From UBA6107 sp964459385 (GTDB taxonomy: Bacteria; Chloroflexota; Anaerolineae; Anaerolineales; Anaerolineaceae), in contig CAYWLG010000006.1 in assembly GCA_964459385.1 (NCBI GenBank), positions 62,001 through 126,000 on the forward strand: DNA of 64,000 nucleotides. The letters are read 5' to 3'. A program made the translations under genes and the position numbers. This document shows positions 40,629 through 48,212 of this stretch, one piece after another. How positions within the stretch are numbered: position 1 is the first letter of the stretch; each line of letters opens with the position of its first letter. The notes under the pieces were generated by a model that worked only from the letters and a program-made list of their open reading frames with translations, made no database searches and was not told the DNA's origin.

Positions 40629-41345
40629 ATGCCTTGGTATATGACTTGGAAAGAATTTTTTATTGCTTTTTGGCCTAATTTTTTGAGTTCTGTAGTAACA
40701 GGCGTAATAATTGGTTTCGCATTTTCTTGGTGGATAGCAAGGAAAATAGGGAGTGAATTAAATGAGCGGGAAAGAGAGTATAACTATTTAGATGATAAAA
40801 AAAATTTTATCTCTAAAAAAATTGCATACTATAACATTTTATCTACGCTTATAAAAGGTGAGGTTGCAGAAACGCTTTTTGTTAGAAATCAAAATCCTAT
40901 TGAGGATTTAAGCAATGACCCAATTATTAGTAAATATTTATCCGGGGAATATCAAAATTTCAAAATAGAAACATGGGAATTGCTTAAAGATAGTGGCGAA
41001 TTACCAAAATATTTAGATTTATCCCACATAACAAAATTTACCGATTATTTTTCATTGTTAGTAGAAAATTCAAAATTGGAAGATAAAATTTCTAGTATTA
41101 CATTTAGTAGCTTGCACCAAGATAAATTAATTATGAGGATTAGAAATCGAATAAAACAATGTTATACAAAGATTCATAATAATCTTGATTTACTAGATGA
41201 AATGAGGCCAGAGTTAGTAGATTTAGCTGAAGAGACATTATCTCGCCTAGAGGTTAATTTAATAAGGCTGAATTATAAGCAAAAAAAAGTCAAAGTAAAA
41301 TCATCCACAATAATCAAAAGGCGCATTGAAACAATCCACCCTTAG
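40629..41345 (+). CDS. Membrane-anchored hypothetical protein A1 (cassette 1)
   Basis: 238 residues from the ATG at 40629 (AGGAGG eight bases upstream; an in-frame TTG at 40623 is too close). The N-terminus (PWYMTWKEFFIAFWPNFLSS) leads into one membrane helix (about 14-36), then a long charged helical cytoplasmic part. The first 41 residues match A2 at 43210 in 28 positions by eye; the rest differ. Its last 13 codons run antisense into the end of B1, where A2 has already stopped, so a stop was probably lost here. Strongly AT-rich. No family recognised. Confidence 0.65.
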   Translation: MPWYMTWKEFFIAFWPNFLSSVVTGVIIGFAFSWWIARKIGSELNEREREYNYLDDKKNFISKKIAYYNILSTLIKGEVAETLFVRNQNPIEDLSNDPIISKYLSGEYQNFKIETWELLKDSGELPKYLDLSHITKFTDYFSLLVENSKLEDKISSITFSSLHQDKLIMRIRNRIKQCYTKIHNNLDLLDEMRPELVDLAEETLSRLEVNLIRLNYKQKKVKVKSSTIIKRRIETIHP

Positions 41346-41576
41346 AAATTCTTTGTTATCTACCAAAACTAGCTTTAGGTCTATTTTGTGATAGCAACCA
41401 TCATGCAGAAACATCTTGTCATGTGAATTGAGTAATGAGATTGCCTGTTGCCTTGTTATCACAACAGAGGGTGAGAATATAGTATGGTCTCCATCGGTGA
41501 AGTAACCAGTAATGGTTTCTAGTTTTGTTTTATCAGCAGTAAATTGATAGTCTTTTATATAGAAGTGTCTGTCCAT
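41301..41576 (-). CDS. 91-residue hypothetical protein B1 (cassette 1)
   Basis: 91 residues from the ATG at 41576 with AGGAG upstream. Starts MDRHFYIKDYQFTADKTKLE and ends CFNAPFDYCG. It matches B2 (43792) in 78 of 91 positions counted by eye, but this copy is AT-rich. Predicted soluble, beta-rich; the pattern is vaguely like DUF3892 but I would not assign it. The gene converges on A1, and the 3' ends of A1 and B1 overlap by 45 bases. Confidence 0.7.
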   Translation of the reverse strand: MDRHFYIKDYQFTADKTKLETITGYFTDGDHTIFSPSVVITRQQAISLLNSHDKMFLHDGCYHKIDLKLVLVDNKEFLRVDCFNAPFDYCG

Positions 41577-41623
41577 GATTAGAACTCCTGTACTTTGATA
41601 ATAGCACAAGAGTTCTATTTAAA

Positions 41624-42007
41624 CTAGGGTGTCTTAACTGGAAACTTTGCCACTAAACTAATAATTGAAATTATGAGAGCACCAATAGAAATTACTATTG
41701 GAATTACTTTGTGCCAGTTGGCACACCACCAACCCCTAAAAGTTGTTTCTTCATATTCTTTTTGTAATTTAGCTAGGTACTCTTCACCTTTAATAGATAA
41801 ATCTAAAATTTCAAAATAGCGTAGTCTTTCATTATGACTAGTAAAATCATTTCCTAAAAAGCATTTCTCTTCCCATAATTGTTTAAACTTTTTCTCAATT
41901 ACAATCTCAGAGTAACCATTAATTCGCATTTCTTTTGAGTTAATTGAAATTTTATCTTTCAATTGCTTTACAACCTGTAAAAGAACCAGTCTTGATAGTT
42001 CCCTCAT
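41624..42007 (-). CDS. Hypothetical protein with C-terminal membrane helix (cassette 1, gene D)
   Basis: 127 residues, AT-rich. The N-terminal 80 residues resemble a winged helix (SRLVLLQVVKQLKD, FEILDLSIKGEEYLAKLQ). A Trp-rich stretch then leads to one membrane helix (VIPIVISIGALIISIISLVA) at the C-terminus. AAAGGGG precedes the ATG. It lies upstream of B1 on the same strand. No counterpart in cassette 2. Function unknown. Confidence 0.6.
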   Translation of the reverse strand: MRELSRLVLLQVVKQLKDKISINSKEMRINGYSEIVIEKKFKQLWEEKCFLGNDFTSHNERLRYFEILDLSIKGEEYLAKLQKEYEETTFRGWWCANWHKVIPIVISIGALIISIISLVAKFPVKTP

Positions 42008-42193
42008 GTTTACCCCTTTCTTTTAGAAAATTATATATAATTTTTGAATCTGGTATATAATCTATTTATTGGTTTGTGCATGAATCTTAAAAAAATGAAA
42101 TGCACAAATAGGACAACAGACTTTTTAACCGATTTTTTAAGGCAATTTTCTGTAGGTTTTGGGTATTTTTTCGATGCTGTTAGTTAGGTTCTT
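42008..42193. other. Non-coding AT-rich spacer before the tRNA-derived repeat
   Basis: No gene is visible. It contains AGGACAACAGACT at 42111-42123, one base different from the first 13 bases of the 54-base tRNA repeat, perhaps a decayed att fragment. Confidence 0.4.
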
Positions 42194-42247
42194 AGGACAG
42201 CAGACTCTGGATTTGCTTATAGAGGTTCGAATCCTTTGCCCCCAGCC
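42194..42247 (+). repeat. Exact 54-base copy of the tRNA-Gln 3' part (att site)
   Basis: Identical to 39872-39925, from the D-arm end through the anticodon arm and T-arm to CC of CCA. The 5' acceptor and D-stem are missing, so it is not a tRNA gene. This is the hallmark of site-specific integration at a tRNA. The segment between the two copies is 2,322 bases. Confidence 0.88.
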
Positions 42248-42253
42248 TCAAAA

Positions 42254-42412
42254 AACCGCGAACAGCGGTTTTTTTTGTTTAATCGAGGTTCGAACCCCCG
42301 TTGGGGGACGCGTCCTTTGCCCCCAGCCAAAAAAAACGTGAATAGCGGTTTTTTTGTTTAACAGAGGTTCGAACCCCAACTGTGGGACACGTCCTTTGCC
42401 CCCAGCCAACAA
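42254..42412 (+). repeat. Array of decayed tRNA-Gln 3' ends with terminator hairpins
   Basis: After the 54-base copy come two more units, each a GAGGTTCGAA T-loop, an insertion of a GC-rich hairpin-like piece, then CCTTTGCCCCCAGCC. Units are separated by CCGC/GCGG hairpins with long T-runs (42255-42276 and a decayed one near 42330-42356), like the natural tRNA-Gln terminator. Together they suggest serial integration scars or tandem duplication of the att site. Confidence 0.7.
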
Positions 42413-42417
42413 ATACC

Positions 42418-42516
42418 AGCATACGAATTGAAAACCCCAATGTTTGTGATGAATGCGTCGATGAAGATGGAAAGCTTTACGACTTGATCAACTATTTGAT
42501 ACACATCTTAACTTAG
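42418..42516 (+). pseudogene. Possible 3' fragment of a coding gene after the att array
   Basis: An open frame ending in TAG encodes SIRIENPNVCDECVDEDGKL followed by YDLINYLIHILT. It has a CxxC pair and no start codon or ribosome site. It may be the tail of a gene cut by an integration event. The host gene cannot be identified. Confidence 0.35.
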
Positions 42517-42578
42517 CGATTGGCCATGCCAGCCGTTATATAGGATTACCTATAGGCAAGCCTATTTTTATTGTTTTG

Positions 42579-43034
42579 TTAACCAATGAAAGTCTTTTTG
42601 TAAGTTTTAATTTGATTTAAAATTTCAAAATATTCGGCATCAGATAAATTCGTTAACTCATTAATTAAATCTTTTTCTGAATGGAAATTTGCGTTGTTTG
42701 AAATTTTCCATATTTCACTATCAGTTTGGATAAAGATATTTTTATGAATTATTACGGTTTCAGGTGAATTGGGAAACTCAAGAAGATAATAAAAAAGGGC
42801 ATAATGTTGGATTGCACCACCTGTTGTAGCACATAAGCTAGAATTTTTACTGTTATTGCTTTCTAAAGTTAAATCAACATATTTTAACCTTGAATCTTTG
42901 CTTTCATCAATTCCAATTAACAAATATTTATTTCCAGATTTTGTTGGAATTTTGAACATAAACTTAAAATTTGTATTTATATTTAAATTTTCTTTAATCT
43001 CTTCTATGATTGTACTAATAAATCCATTCCCCAT
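42579..43034 (-). CDS. Hypothetical protein E (cassette 2, gene X)
   Basis: 151 residues, AT-rich, AAGGAGGG before the ATG. Predicted alpha/beta, soluble: FKFMFKIPTKSGNKYLLIGI, IQHYALFYYLLEFPNSPETV, then a helical end (LTNLSDAEYFEILNQIKTY). No family recognised. It occupies the position of the DUF2513-like gene in cassette 1, divergent from the membrane protein A2, but the two are not alike. Confidence 0.6.
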   Translation of the reverse strand: MGNGFISTIIEEIKENLNINTNFKFMFKIPTKSGNKYLLIGIDESKDSRLKYVDLTLESNNSKNSSLCATTGGAIQHYALFYYLLEFPNSPETVIIHKNIFIQTDSEIWKISNNANFHSEKDLINELTNLSDAEYFEILNQIKTYKKTFIG

Positions 43035-43209
43035 ACTTCCCTCCTTTTGATTGTGGACTCAACTAATAATATTATAGTGTAAATTCTATATAGAATAGAC
43101 TTGGTGATCTAGGTTAACAGTAGAAAAATATTTTATTTGGCAAAGTTATTCTTGAATCCCCTTGATGTAAAATTATTATATTTTAAATTTAGAACATGAG
43201 GGTGACAAA

Positions 43210-43785
43210 ATGCCTTGGGATATAACATGGAAGGATTTCTTTATTTCATTTTGGCCAGGTTTTTGGAGTTCAATCATTACTGGGGGAATAATTGGTTTTT
43301 ACTTTTCATGGTTTCTTGCTAAGAAGATTGGCAAAATTTTGTTAGACGAAGAAAGAAGATTAACAGGCGAGGATGAGCGTATTAAAAAAAAGATAATTAC
43401 CCAATCATTTTATGAAAATATGCTTGAATCAATAGAAAATTTTTTGGGCGTCGCCGGTTCTGCAATTACCGAACTATCTGAGAAAAATATTGATGAAATT
43501 GAAACGAAAATGTTAATTTATGTAGATATTATGAATAAATTTTGGAGTTCACTTTTGACTAATACTGAAGTACAAAAATATATTCCCCCTGACGTACTTT
43601 TTGAATATTTTATTCTGCACAATGTTTTTTCTATAGAGAAGGTTGCGTTACAAAAGAAAACTGGCTCTCTTGAAAAAACGAAATTATACATTCAAAACCT
43701 AGCTGATACTTTGGAAACAATTTTAAGTGATACAAAAACAAAGTATGAAAACTTCAAAAATCTTGATTTTAAAGTGCCTAAATAA
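43210..43785 (+). CDS. Membrane-anchored hypothetical protein A2 (cassette 2)
   Basis: 191 residues. The N-terminus (PWDITWKDFFISFWPGFWSS) and one membrane helix (about 12-34) closely match A1. The cytoplasmic part is unlike that of A1: helical, charged, with FLGVAGSAITELSEKNIDEI and later YIPPDVLFEYFILHNVF. AT-rich. The promoter region (TTGATGTAAAATTATTATAT at 43160-43179) has a near copy upstream of A1. It converges with B2 across six bases. A conserved anchor with a changing payload is the notable point. Confidence 0.65.
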   Translation: MPWDITWKDFFISFWPGFWSSIITGGIIGFYFSWFLAKKIGKILLDEERRLTGEDERIKKKIITQSFYENMLESIENFLGVAGSAITELSEKNIDEIETKMLIYVDIMNKFWSSLLTNTEVQKYIPPDVLFEYFILHNVFSIEKVALQKKTGSLEKTKLYIQNLADTLETILSDTKTKYENFKNLDFKVPK

Positions 43786-43791
43786 AAATCA

Positions 43792-44067
43792 TTACCCACA
43801 ATAATCAAAAGGCGCGTTGAAACAATCCACACGCAGAAACTCCTGGTCGTCCACCCAGACCAGCTTCAAATCTATGCGGCGATAGCAGCCATCGTGTAGA
43901 AACATCTTGTCGTGTGAATGCAGCAGCGAGATCGCCTGCTGCCGGCTGATCACCACAGCGGGGGAGAAAATGGCATGGTCGCCATCGGTGAAGTAGCCGG
44001 TGATACTTTTCAGCCGGGTCTTATCCGCCGTAAACGCATAATCTTTGATATAGAAGTGTCTGTCCAT
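43792..44067 (-). CDS. 91-residue hypothetical protein B2 (cassette 2)
   Basis: 91 residues, 78 of 91 identical to B1. The gene is GC-rich, with codon use like the core genome, in contrast to the AT-rich A2 next to it and to B1. CAGGAG precedes the ATG, and the bases upstream of B1 and B2 (TATTATCAA and ACAGGAGTT) are alike, so the control region is shared. Function unknown. The high identity despite changed base composition indicates strong selection on the protein. Confidence 0.72.
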   Translation of the reverse strand: MDRHFYIKDYAFTADKTRLKSITGYFTDGDHAIFSPAVVISRQQAISLLHSHDKMFLHDGCYRRIDLKLVWVDDQEFLRVDCFNAPFDYCG

Positions 44068-44199
44068 GAGTCAAACTCCTGTATATTGATAATAGTACAA
44101 ATATTCTATTTAATCCAGTGAAATGTTTCCTGTCGCCACTCCCTTTGATCTGGTCCCTGCGCCTGGGTGCAGCTTATTCGTTTTCAATTTAATTCAAAA

Positions 44200-44250
44200 A
44201 CGAATCCCCATCGGGGCTCGAACCCGGGTATCCTCCATTACAATTGATGT
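44200..44250 (-). pseudogene. tRNA 3'-half-like remnant (possibly tRNA-Thr)
   Basis: Minus strand: an anticodon-loop-like ATTGTAA, then a variable region and a T-arm-like CCGGGTTCGAGCCCCG. No 5' acceptor, D-arm or CCA is found. It marks the far edge of the AT-rich region and might be a second att-type scar. Low confidence. Confidence 0.3.
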
Positions 44251-44338
44251 ATAGTTAAGCAGAAATTTCGCCCCGGCCGACCGTGCAGACGGTCGCTGGC
44301 GACCCTCCATTCCACATTTTGGAAAGGCGCACTACTTG

Positions 44339-46063
44339 ATGCGGAAGATCGTAACCCTCAGCTTCCTGTTGATCCTTTGTCTTTTATCCAGCATCGTGTT
44401 CAGTGGGCAAATACTGGGCTTTTTCGGCCTTTATTATGCCTGGCTGTCCCTGCTGCTGACTGCAGTCACCTTTGTCGGCTTCGGCTACCTGCTCAAACGC
44501 TATGCCTACCCGTTTCTGATGGGCCTTTTCACGCCAGAGGCAGCCGGGAAGCGCATTTTGAACGCTTCCGGCTACATCGCCGGGGCTGCCCTGCTGTTCT
44601 TCCTCGTCCTGCTGCCGCTCAGCCTGTGGCCCTACACCAACATCAACCAAACGCTGGCCTGGGATGCGGGCGTTTACCACCTACCCAAGGCCATCGAACT
44701 GCTGGTGCGCCACACCGCCTGGGATTTCAGCATTTCTTACGGCGAATACGCCTGGGGTTTTGAATCGCTGCTCACCTTCTCGTACATCCTCTCGAAAGCA
44801 GGCATGTTGATCGGCCTCAGCCATGCCCTGATTTCTGCCTTTTTTGTGCTGGTATTGTTCTTCTTGACCCTGCGCTTTTCGTACCTGCCGGATGGGCTGC
44901 TCTTTTTCGGTGTGGTGGCCATCTTCTGCAGCTATGACCTGCTGCGCTCGTTCGACAGCAATCCCTGGTGGCTTTTCAGGCTGCTGGCCTTTTCCATCGG
45001 CAAGAACGACCTTTTTCTGGCCGGTGGCGTGCTCGCCCTGCTGACATTTTCACCCCTTGGCCGCCGCGGCATGCAGGGACTTTACTCGCTGGCGGGCATG
45101 TCGCTGGCGAATCTGCTGGTCTTGAGCACCAAGCCCAACGCAGTTCTCATCGAGGCCTATGTATGGGGGCTGGCCTTTGTGCTGGCCTTCAGGGCCTGGC
45201 ACCGGAACCGCACTTCGCTGGCTCGCTTCACCCAATTGTGGATTCTGCCTGTGCTGTCCTTTTTGGTGGGGGGGGTGTGGGTCATTCGCAATCTGATCGG
45301 CACCGGTCAGTTCATGAGCCAGGAATCGCTCAGCATTCAGCAATGGAGCATCTTCAATAACCTGACCAACCCGTTTTTCTATAACTATCTGGATATACAG
45401 GCCAGGATCTTGCTGGCCCTGCTGGCGCTGACGCTTGTCTTCACGCTTTTTTCAAAACGCTTCCACTGGAATATCTTTGCCCTCATGCTGGTCATGCTGC
45501 TCTCATTCATCATTACACCGGCAACAGCCTTTTTCGGCTCCAATCAGGTGCCCTCCGAGATCGACTGGCGCTTTGGCATTTACCTGCTGGCCTTCGAAGT
45601 GCCGCTGTTGCTGCTCATGTTCGACCCTATTCTCAACTGGGTGTTCTCGTTCAAGAGTCAGGCCCTTCAAGTGGTGTTGGCACTGATCTTGTTGGCCGCG
45701 ACCGGCTGGCAAAGTGTGCTCAACCGAGGTCGCTTTGCCATGAACGAAAAGAACCTGATCGTGCTGCACGATCCGTTCAAAAAACCGGTCGGCGTGGACG
45801 GTTACCGCAGCGCTTATGACTACATTCAGAAAAACGTACATCATTCCGTTGTCTGGGTCGAGAACGGCATGCCTTTTTATCTTTACGATACCGAATTGAC
45901 CAACACGGTCACGCGCACGGAGCCGGCGCAGTATTATGCCTTTTTTAGAACCTCTCTGGTCAGCCAAAATGGCTACCCGACTTATCTCGAAGAGGCAGAT
46001 TGGTTGCAGGATTGGGAATTGGTGTACCAAGACCCCGAAGGGGTGGTCTATAAGCGGCGTTAG
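44339..46063 (+). CDS. Multi-pass membrane protein, GT-C (family 39-like) glycosyltransferase candidate
   Basis: 574 residues from the ATG at 44339. About 12 membrane helices. After the third helix comes NINQTLAWDAGVYHLPKAIE, which has the Asp-x-x-x-His spacing of GT-C lipid-linked sugar transferases and a likely extracytoplasmic loop. The C-terminal ~110 residues form a soluble extracytoplasmic domain (VDGYRSAYDYIQKNVHHSVV). No sugar donor or acceptor can be predicted. It stands just outside the accessory region with normal GC. Confidence 0.65.
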   Translation: MRKIVTLSFLLILCLLSSIVFSGQILGFFGLYYAWLSLLLTAVTFVGFGYLLKRYAYPFLMGLFTPEAAGKRILNASGYIAGAALLFFLVLLPLSLWPYTNINQTLAWDAGVYHLPKAIELLVRHTAWDFSISYGEYAWGFESLLTFSYILSKAGMLIGLSHALISAFFVLVLFFLTLRFSYLPDGLLFFGVVAIFCSYDLLRSFDSNPWWLFRLLAFSIGKNDLFLAGGVLALLTFSPLGRRGMQGLYSLAGMSLANLLVLSTKPNAVLIEAYVWGLAFVLAFRAWHRNRTSLARFTQLWILPVLSFLVGGVWVIRNLIGTGQFMSQESLSIQQWSIFNNLTNPFFYNYLDIQARILLALLALTLVFTLFSKRFHWNIFALMLVMLLSFIITPATAFFGSNQVPSEIDWRFGIYLLAFEVPLLLLMFDPILNWVFSFKSQALQVVLALILLAATGWQSVLNRGRFAMNEKNLIVLHDPFKKPVGVDGYRSAYDYIQKNVHHSVVWVENGMPFYLYDTELTNTVTRTEPAQYYAFFRTSLVSQNGYPTYLEEADWLQDWELVYQDPEGVVYKRR

Positions 46064-47331
46064 GCTTGTTCTGGTGGGAGGAGGGGCAGCGCCTGCGCGC
46101 CGCGCTGGTCTTTGACGAGCATGGCCACGATGATGAAGGTGACGGCGGCACAGATGGCCGAGATGAGAAAAGTGGTCTCATAGCCCAGCCAATCGGCCAG
46201 CAGCCCGCCAATGATAGGCGCAAAGATGGTTGCGGGGGCGATGAGGGTGTTCGACATGCCCACGTAGGTGGGCTTCTCCGTTTCATTGCCAAATTCCAGG
46301 GCGATGGCCATACCGATGGTCCAATAGGCTACATTGGCAAAGCCTGTCAGGATGAAGACCAGCGCGAACCAGCCCGGGTCTTTGATCCAGTAGGCCAGCA
46401 GTGCGCTCAAGACGGCGCAGATCGAGCCGATGGCCAGAATCCATTTGCGCGACCAACGGTCGGCCAGCCAGCCCAGCAGTGGGTTAGCGACGGTCTGGGT
46501 GATGAGCAGAATGCTGGTCATGATGCCCACGGTGATGGCGTCCATGCCCAACTTCGTCACCGCGAAGACGGTATAGAAGGCAAAAGCCATCATGCCGAAC
46601 TGGCCCAGAAAGCGGCTCACCAGAAAGCCGTTGAAGATCCTATCCTCTTTGAGAATGCGACGGATGGTCTGCCCCAGCGGCAGCGGCTTTTCGACCTCCG
46701 GCTGCAGGATGCGGCGTTCTTCTTTGGATTGGTAGAGGAAGACCCAGGAGATCGCAAAGCAAAGTACGGTCAGCGAAAAACACAGGGTGAAGTTGTAGGG
46801 GTCTGCGATCCGCTCCAGGATGATGCCGGCCAGCACGGCTCCGATACTGCTCAGCAGGTTGGCCCCAGCCGACTGGGCGCCGAAAAAGGTGGCCAGAATC
46901 TCGGAGGGCATGATCTTGCTGATGAAATTCTGCCAGGCGTTGGCCGTCACACCGGCGCCGACGCCTTGCCAGACGAGCAAGGCAAAAGTGATCGCCAGGG
47001 CAGCGCTGGCGCTGATTTTGGGTACGAACAGGCTGAGAATGGCAAAACCGAGAAAGGGCAGGCGTTCATTGAGGGTCATTAAAAGCACAAAAGGCTTGAA
47101 ATGCTCCATTTTGCTGACGTGTTTGGCGGTGAGCAGTTGCGGGAACTGCCAGCCGACATTATGAATGGCCGGGATCAGCCCGATCAAGAGGGCCGAACCG
47201 GTCAGGTTGGAAACGAAAAGGGGAATGATGGTGGTGAAAGAGGTGAAACCGAGGCCAAAACCAAAAAAACTTCCGTCAAGAAGGTTGAAAACCAGGTTGT
47301 GGAGGAGGGTTTTTCGGTCAGCCTGCTGCAT
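46060..47331 (-). CDS. MFS transporter
   Basis: 423 residues, 12 membrane helices. The central loop has KEERRILQPEVEKPLPLGQT and the first cytoplasmic loop LTAKHVSKMEHFKPFVLLM. The second half keeps LLGWLADRWSRKWILAIGS, an Arg/Lys-rich MFS motif A. Substrate unknown. Converges with the preceding glycosyltransferase gene, sharing four bases at the ends. No ribosome site is obvious before the ATG. Confidence 0.85.
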   Translation of the reverse strand: MQQADRKTLLHNLVFNLLDGSFFGFGLGFTSFTTIIPLFVSNLTGSALLIGLIPAIHNVGWQFPQLLTAKHVSKMEHFKPFVLLMTLNERLPFLGFAILSLFVPKISASAALAITFALLVWQGVGAGVTANAWQNFISKIMPSEILATFFGAQSAGANLLSSIGAVLAGIILERIADPYNFTLCFSLTVLCFAISWVFLYQSKEERRILQPEVEKPLPLGQTIRRILKEDRIFNGFLVSRFLGQFGMMAFAFYTVFAVTKLGMDAITVGIMTSILLITQTVANPLLGWLADRWSRKWILAIGSICAVLSALLAYWIKDPGWFALVFILTGFANVAYWTIGMAIALEFGNETEKPTYVGMSNTLIAPATIFAPIIGGLLADWLGYETTFLISAICAAVTFIIVAMLVKDQRGAQALPLLPPEQA

Positions 47332-47351
47332 ACATTTATGTATTTTCTCAT

Positions 47352-47380
47352 AAAAACCCCGGATTGTGCATCCGGGGTTT
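47352..47380 (-). terminator. Terminator of the DUF1540-like gene
   Basis: An 11-pair perfect stem (47354-47364 with 47370-47380) with a 5-base loop and a T-tract on the minus strand. It lies between this gene and the MFS start. Confidence 0.8.
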
Positions 47381-47412
47381 GATCGTTCTATCTGATTGTA
47401 TGAGCGGAAAGA

Positions 47413-47655
47413 CTAGTACTCGTCTTCCCCTGAACTTTCATCATCGGCCCAAAGTTCGTCGTCTTCGTCTTCTTCATCGACTTCTTCCCATTCATCCAAT
47501 TCGTTTTCATCTTCCCAGTTATCGTCTTCGGGCGATTCGGCGTTGGCCGAGTAGGTCTTGCAGCCGGTATCCGGATCCAATTCCACCATACCTGCACTAC
47601 AGTAGCCATCGTCGAGGAAGGCACAATCAAGGTAATGACATCGAATACGAGGCAT
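47413..47655 (-). CDS. Small Cys-rich protein (DUF1540-like) with acidic tail
   Basis: 80 residues from the ATG at 47655 (AGGAGG in front). The N-terminal 33 residues have four Cys in the spacing of DUF1540 (RCHYLDCAFLDDGYCSAGMV and later CKTY), a likely metal site. The remaining 45 residues are almost all Asp, Glu, Ser, Asn and Trp. Such tails bind basic partners or metals; the role is unknown. It follows the VKOR gene by 12 bases. Confidence 0.72.
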   Translation of the reverse strand: MPRIRCHYLDCAFLDDGYCSAGMVELDPDTGCKTYSANAESPEDDNWEDENELDEWEEVDEEDEDDELWADDESSGEDEY

Positions 47656-47666
47656 TATTGATCCTC

Positions 47667-48092
47667 CTAAAGAAATGATTGCTGGCGTAGGGCCAGTTTT
47701 CGAACAGAAACTACAAATATTACAGCCATCATCAGGGCTGATAATACGCACCATTGGCACCAGGCATGCAAGACGAACGCTTCGATGTAGGTCAGATAAG
47801 CCGAGAAAAGCACGCCGATGAAACTGATAAAGAACAGCAAGTAATCAACATACGGTTTCAGAAACTGGATCTTTTTGCCGAACAGGGTCAGAAACAGGAT
47901 CGCCAGGTAACTGAGCAGGCCCAGATACGCAACGGGTATTCCCATGACATAAGCCCACTGGCTCATTGCGACCGTCTGACAATCTCCCAATCCTGGAGTA
48001 CAGTATGGCGCAATATTGGCAAGTTTTACATAAGACAGGTAAATGCAATCTGCGATGCCGATGGAAGTTGCGACCAATAATACTGTATTCAT
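47667..48092 (-). CDS. Vitamin K epoxide reductase (VKOR) family protein
   Basis: 141 residues from the ATG at 48092 (an in-frame TTG at 48110 is possible). Four membrane helices. The loop Cys pair is YCTPGLGDC and the active-site pair is HAWCQWCVLS. Bacterial VKOR oxidises a DsbA-like partner and passes electrons to quinone. The DsbA-family protein at 26761 is the natural candidate, by inference. No thioredoxin domain is fused here. Confidence 0.88.
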   Translation of the reverse strand: MNTVLLVATSIGIADCIYLSYVKLANIAPYCTPGLGDCQTVAMSQWAYVMGIPVAYLGLLSYLAILFLTLFGKKIQFLKPYVDYLLFFISFIGVLFSAYLTYIEAFVLHAWCQWCVLSALMMAVIFVVSVRKLALRQQSFL

Positions 48093-48169
48093 TAACGACC
48101 CAATCCCCAAAAATTCGGTTCAGGATGGCAGCGATTTTACTCTAGGTTGCCGCTCACGTAAAGGCCTGA

Positions 48170-48196
48170 GATTAAAAAACCGCCATTAAAAGCGGC
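48170..48196 (-). terminator. Weak terminator after the RelA/SpoT gene
   Basis: A short CCGC/GCGG stem (48180-48183 with 48192-48195) followed by TTTTTT on the minus strand. A TATAAT nearby (48203-48198) could serve the VKOR gene. Confidence 0.35.
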
Positions 48197-48212
48197 AAGA
48201 TTATATCACGTA

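Noticed and set aside
42194..42247. Second tRNA-Gln gene
   Set aside because: It lacks the 5' acceptor and most of the D-arm; it is a partial copy (att site).
39853..44335. Prophage, IS element or CRISPR locus
   Set aside because: No integrase, transposase, structural phage gene or regular repeat-spacer array is visible.
46066..47082. Plus-strand open frame of 338 codons opposite the MFS gene
   Set aside because: Antisense to a clear 12-helix transporter; low-complexity Gly/Asp/Gln protein without a family.
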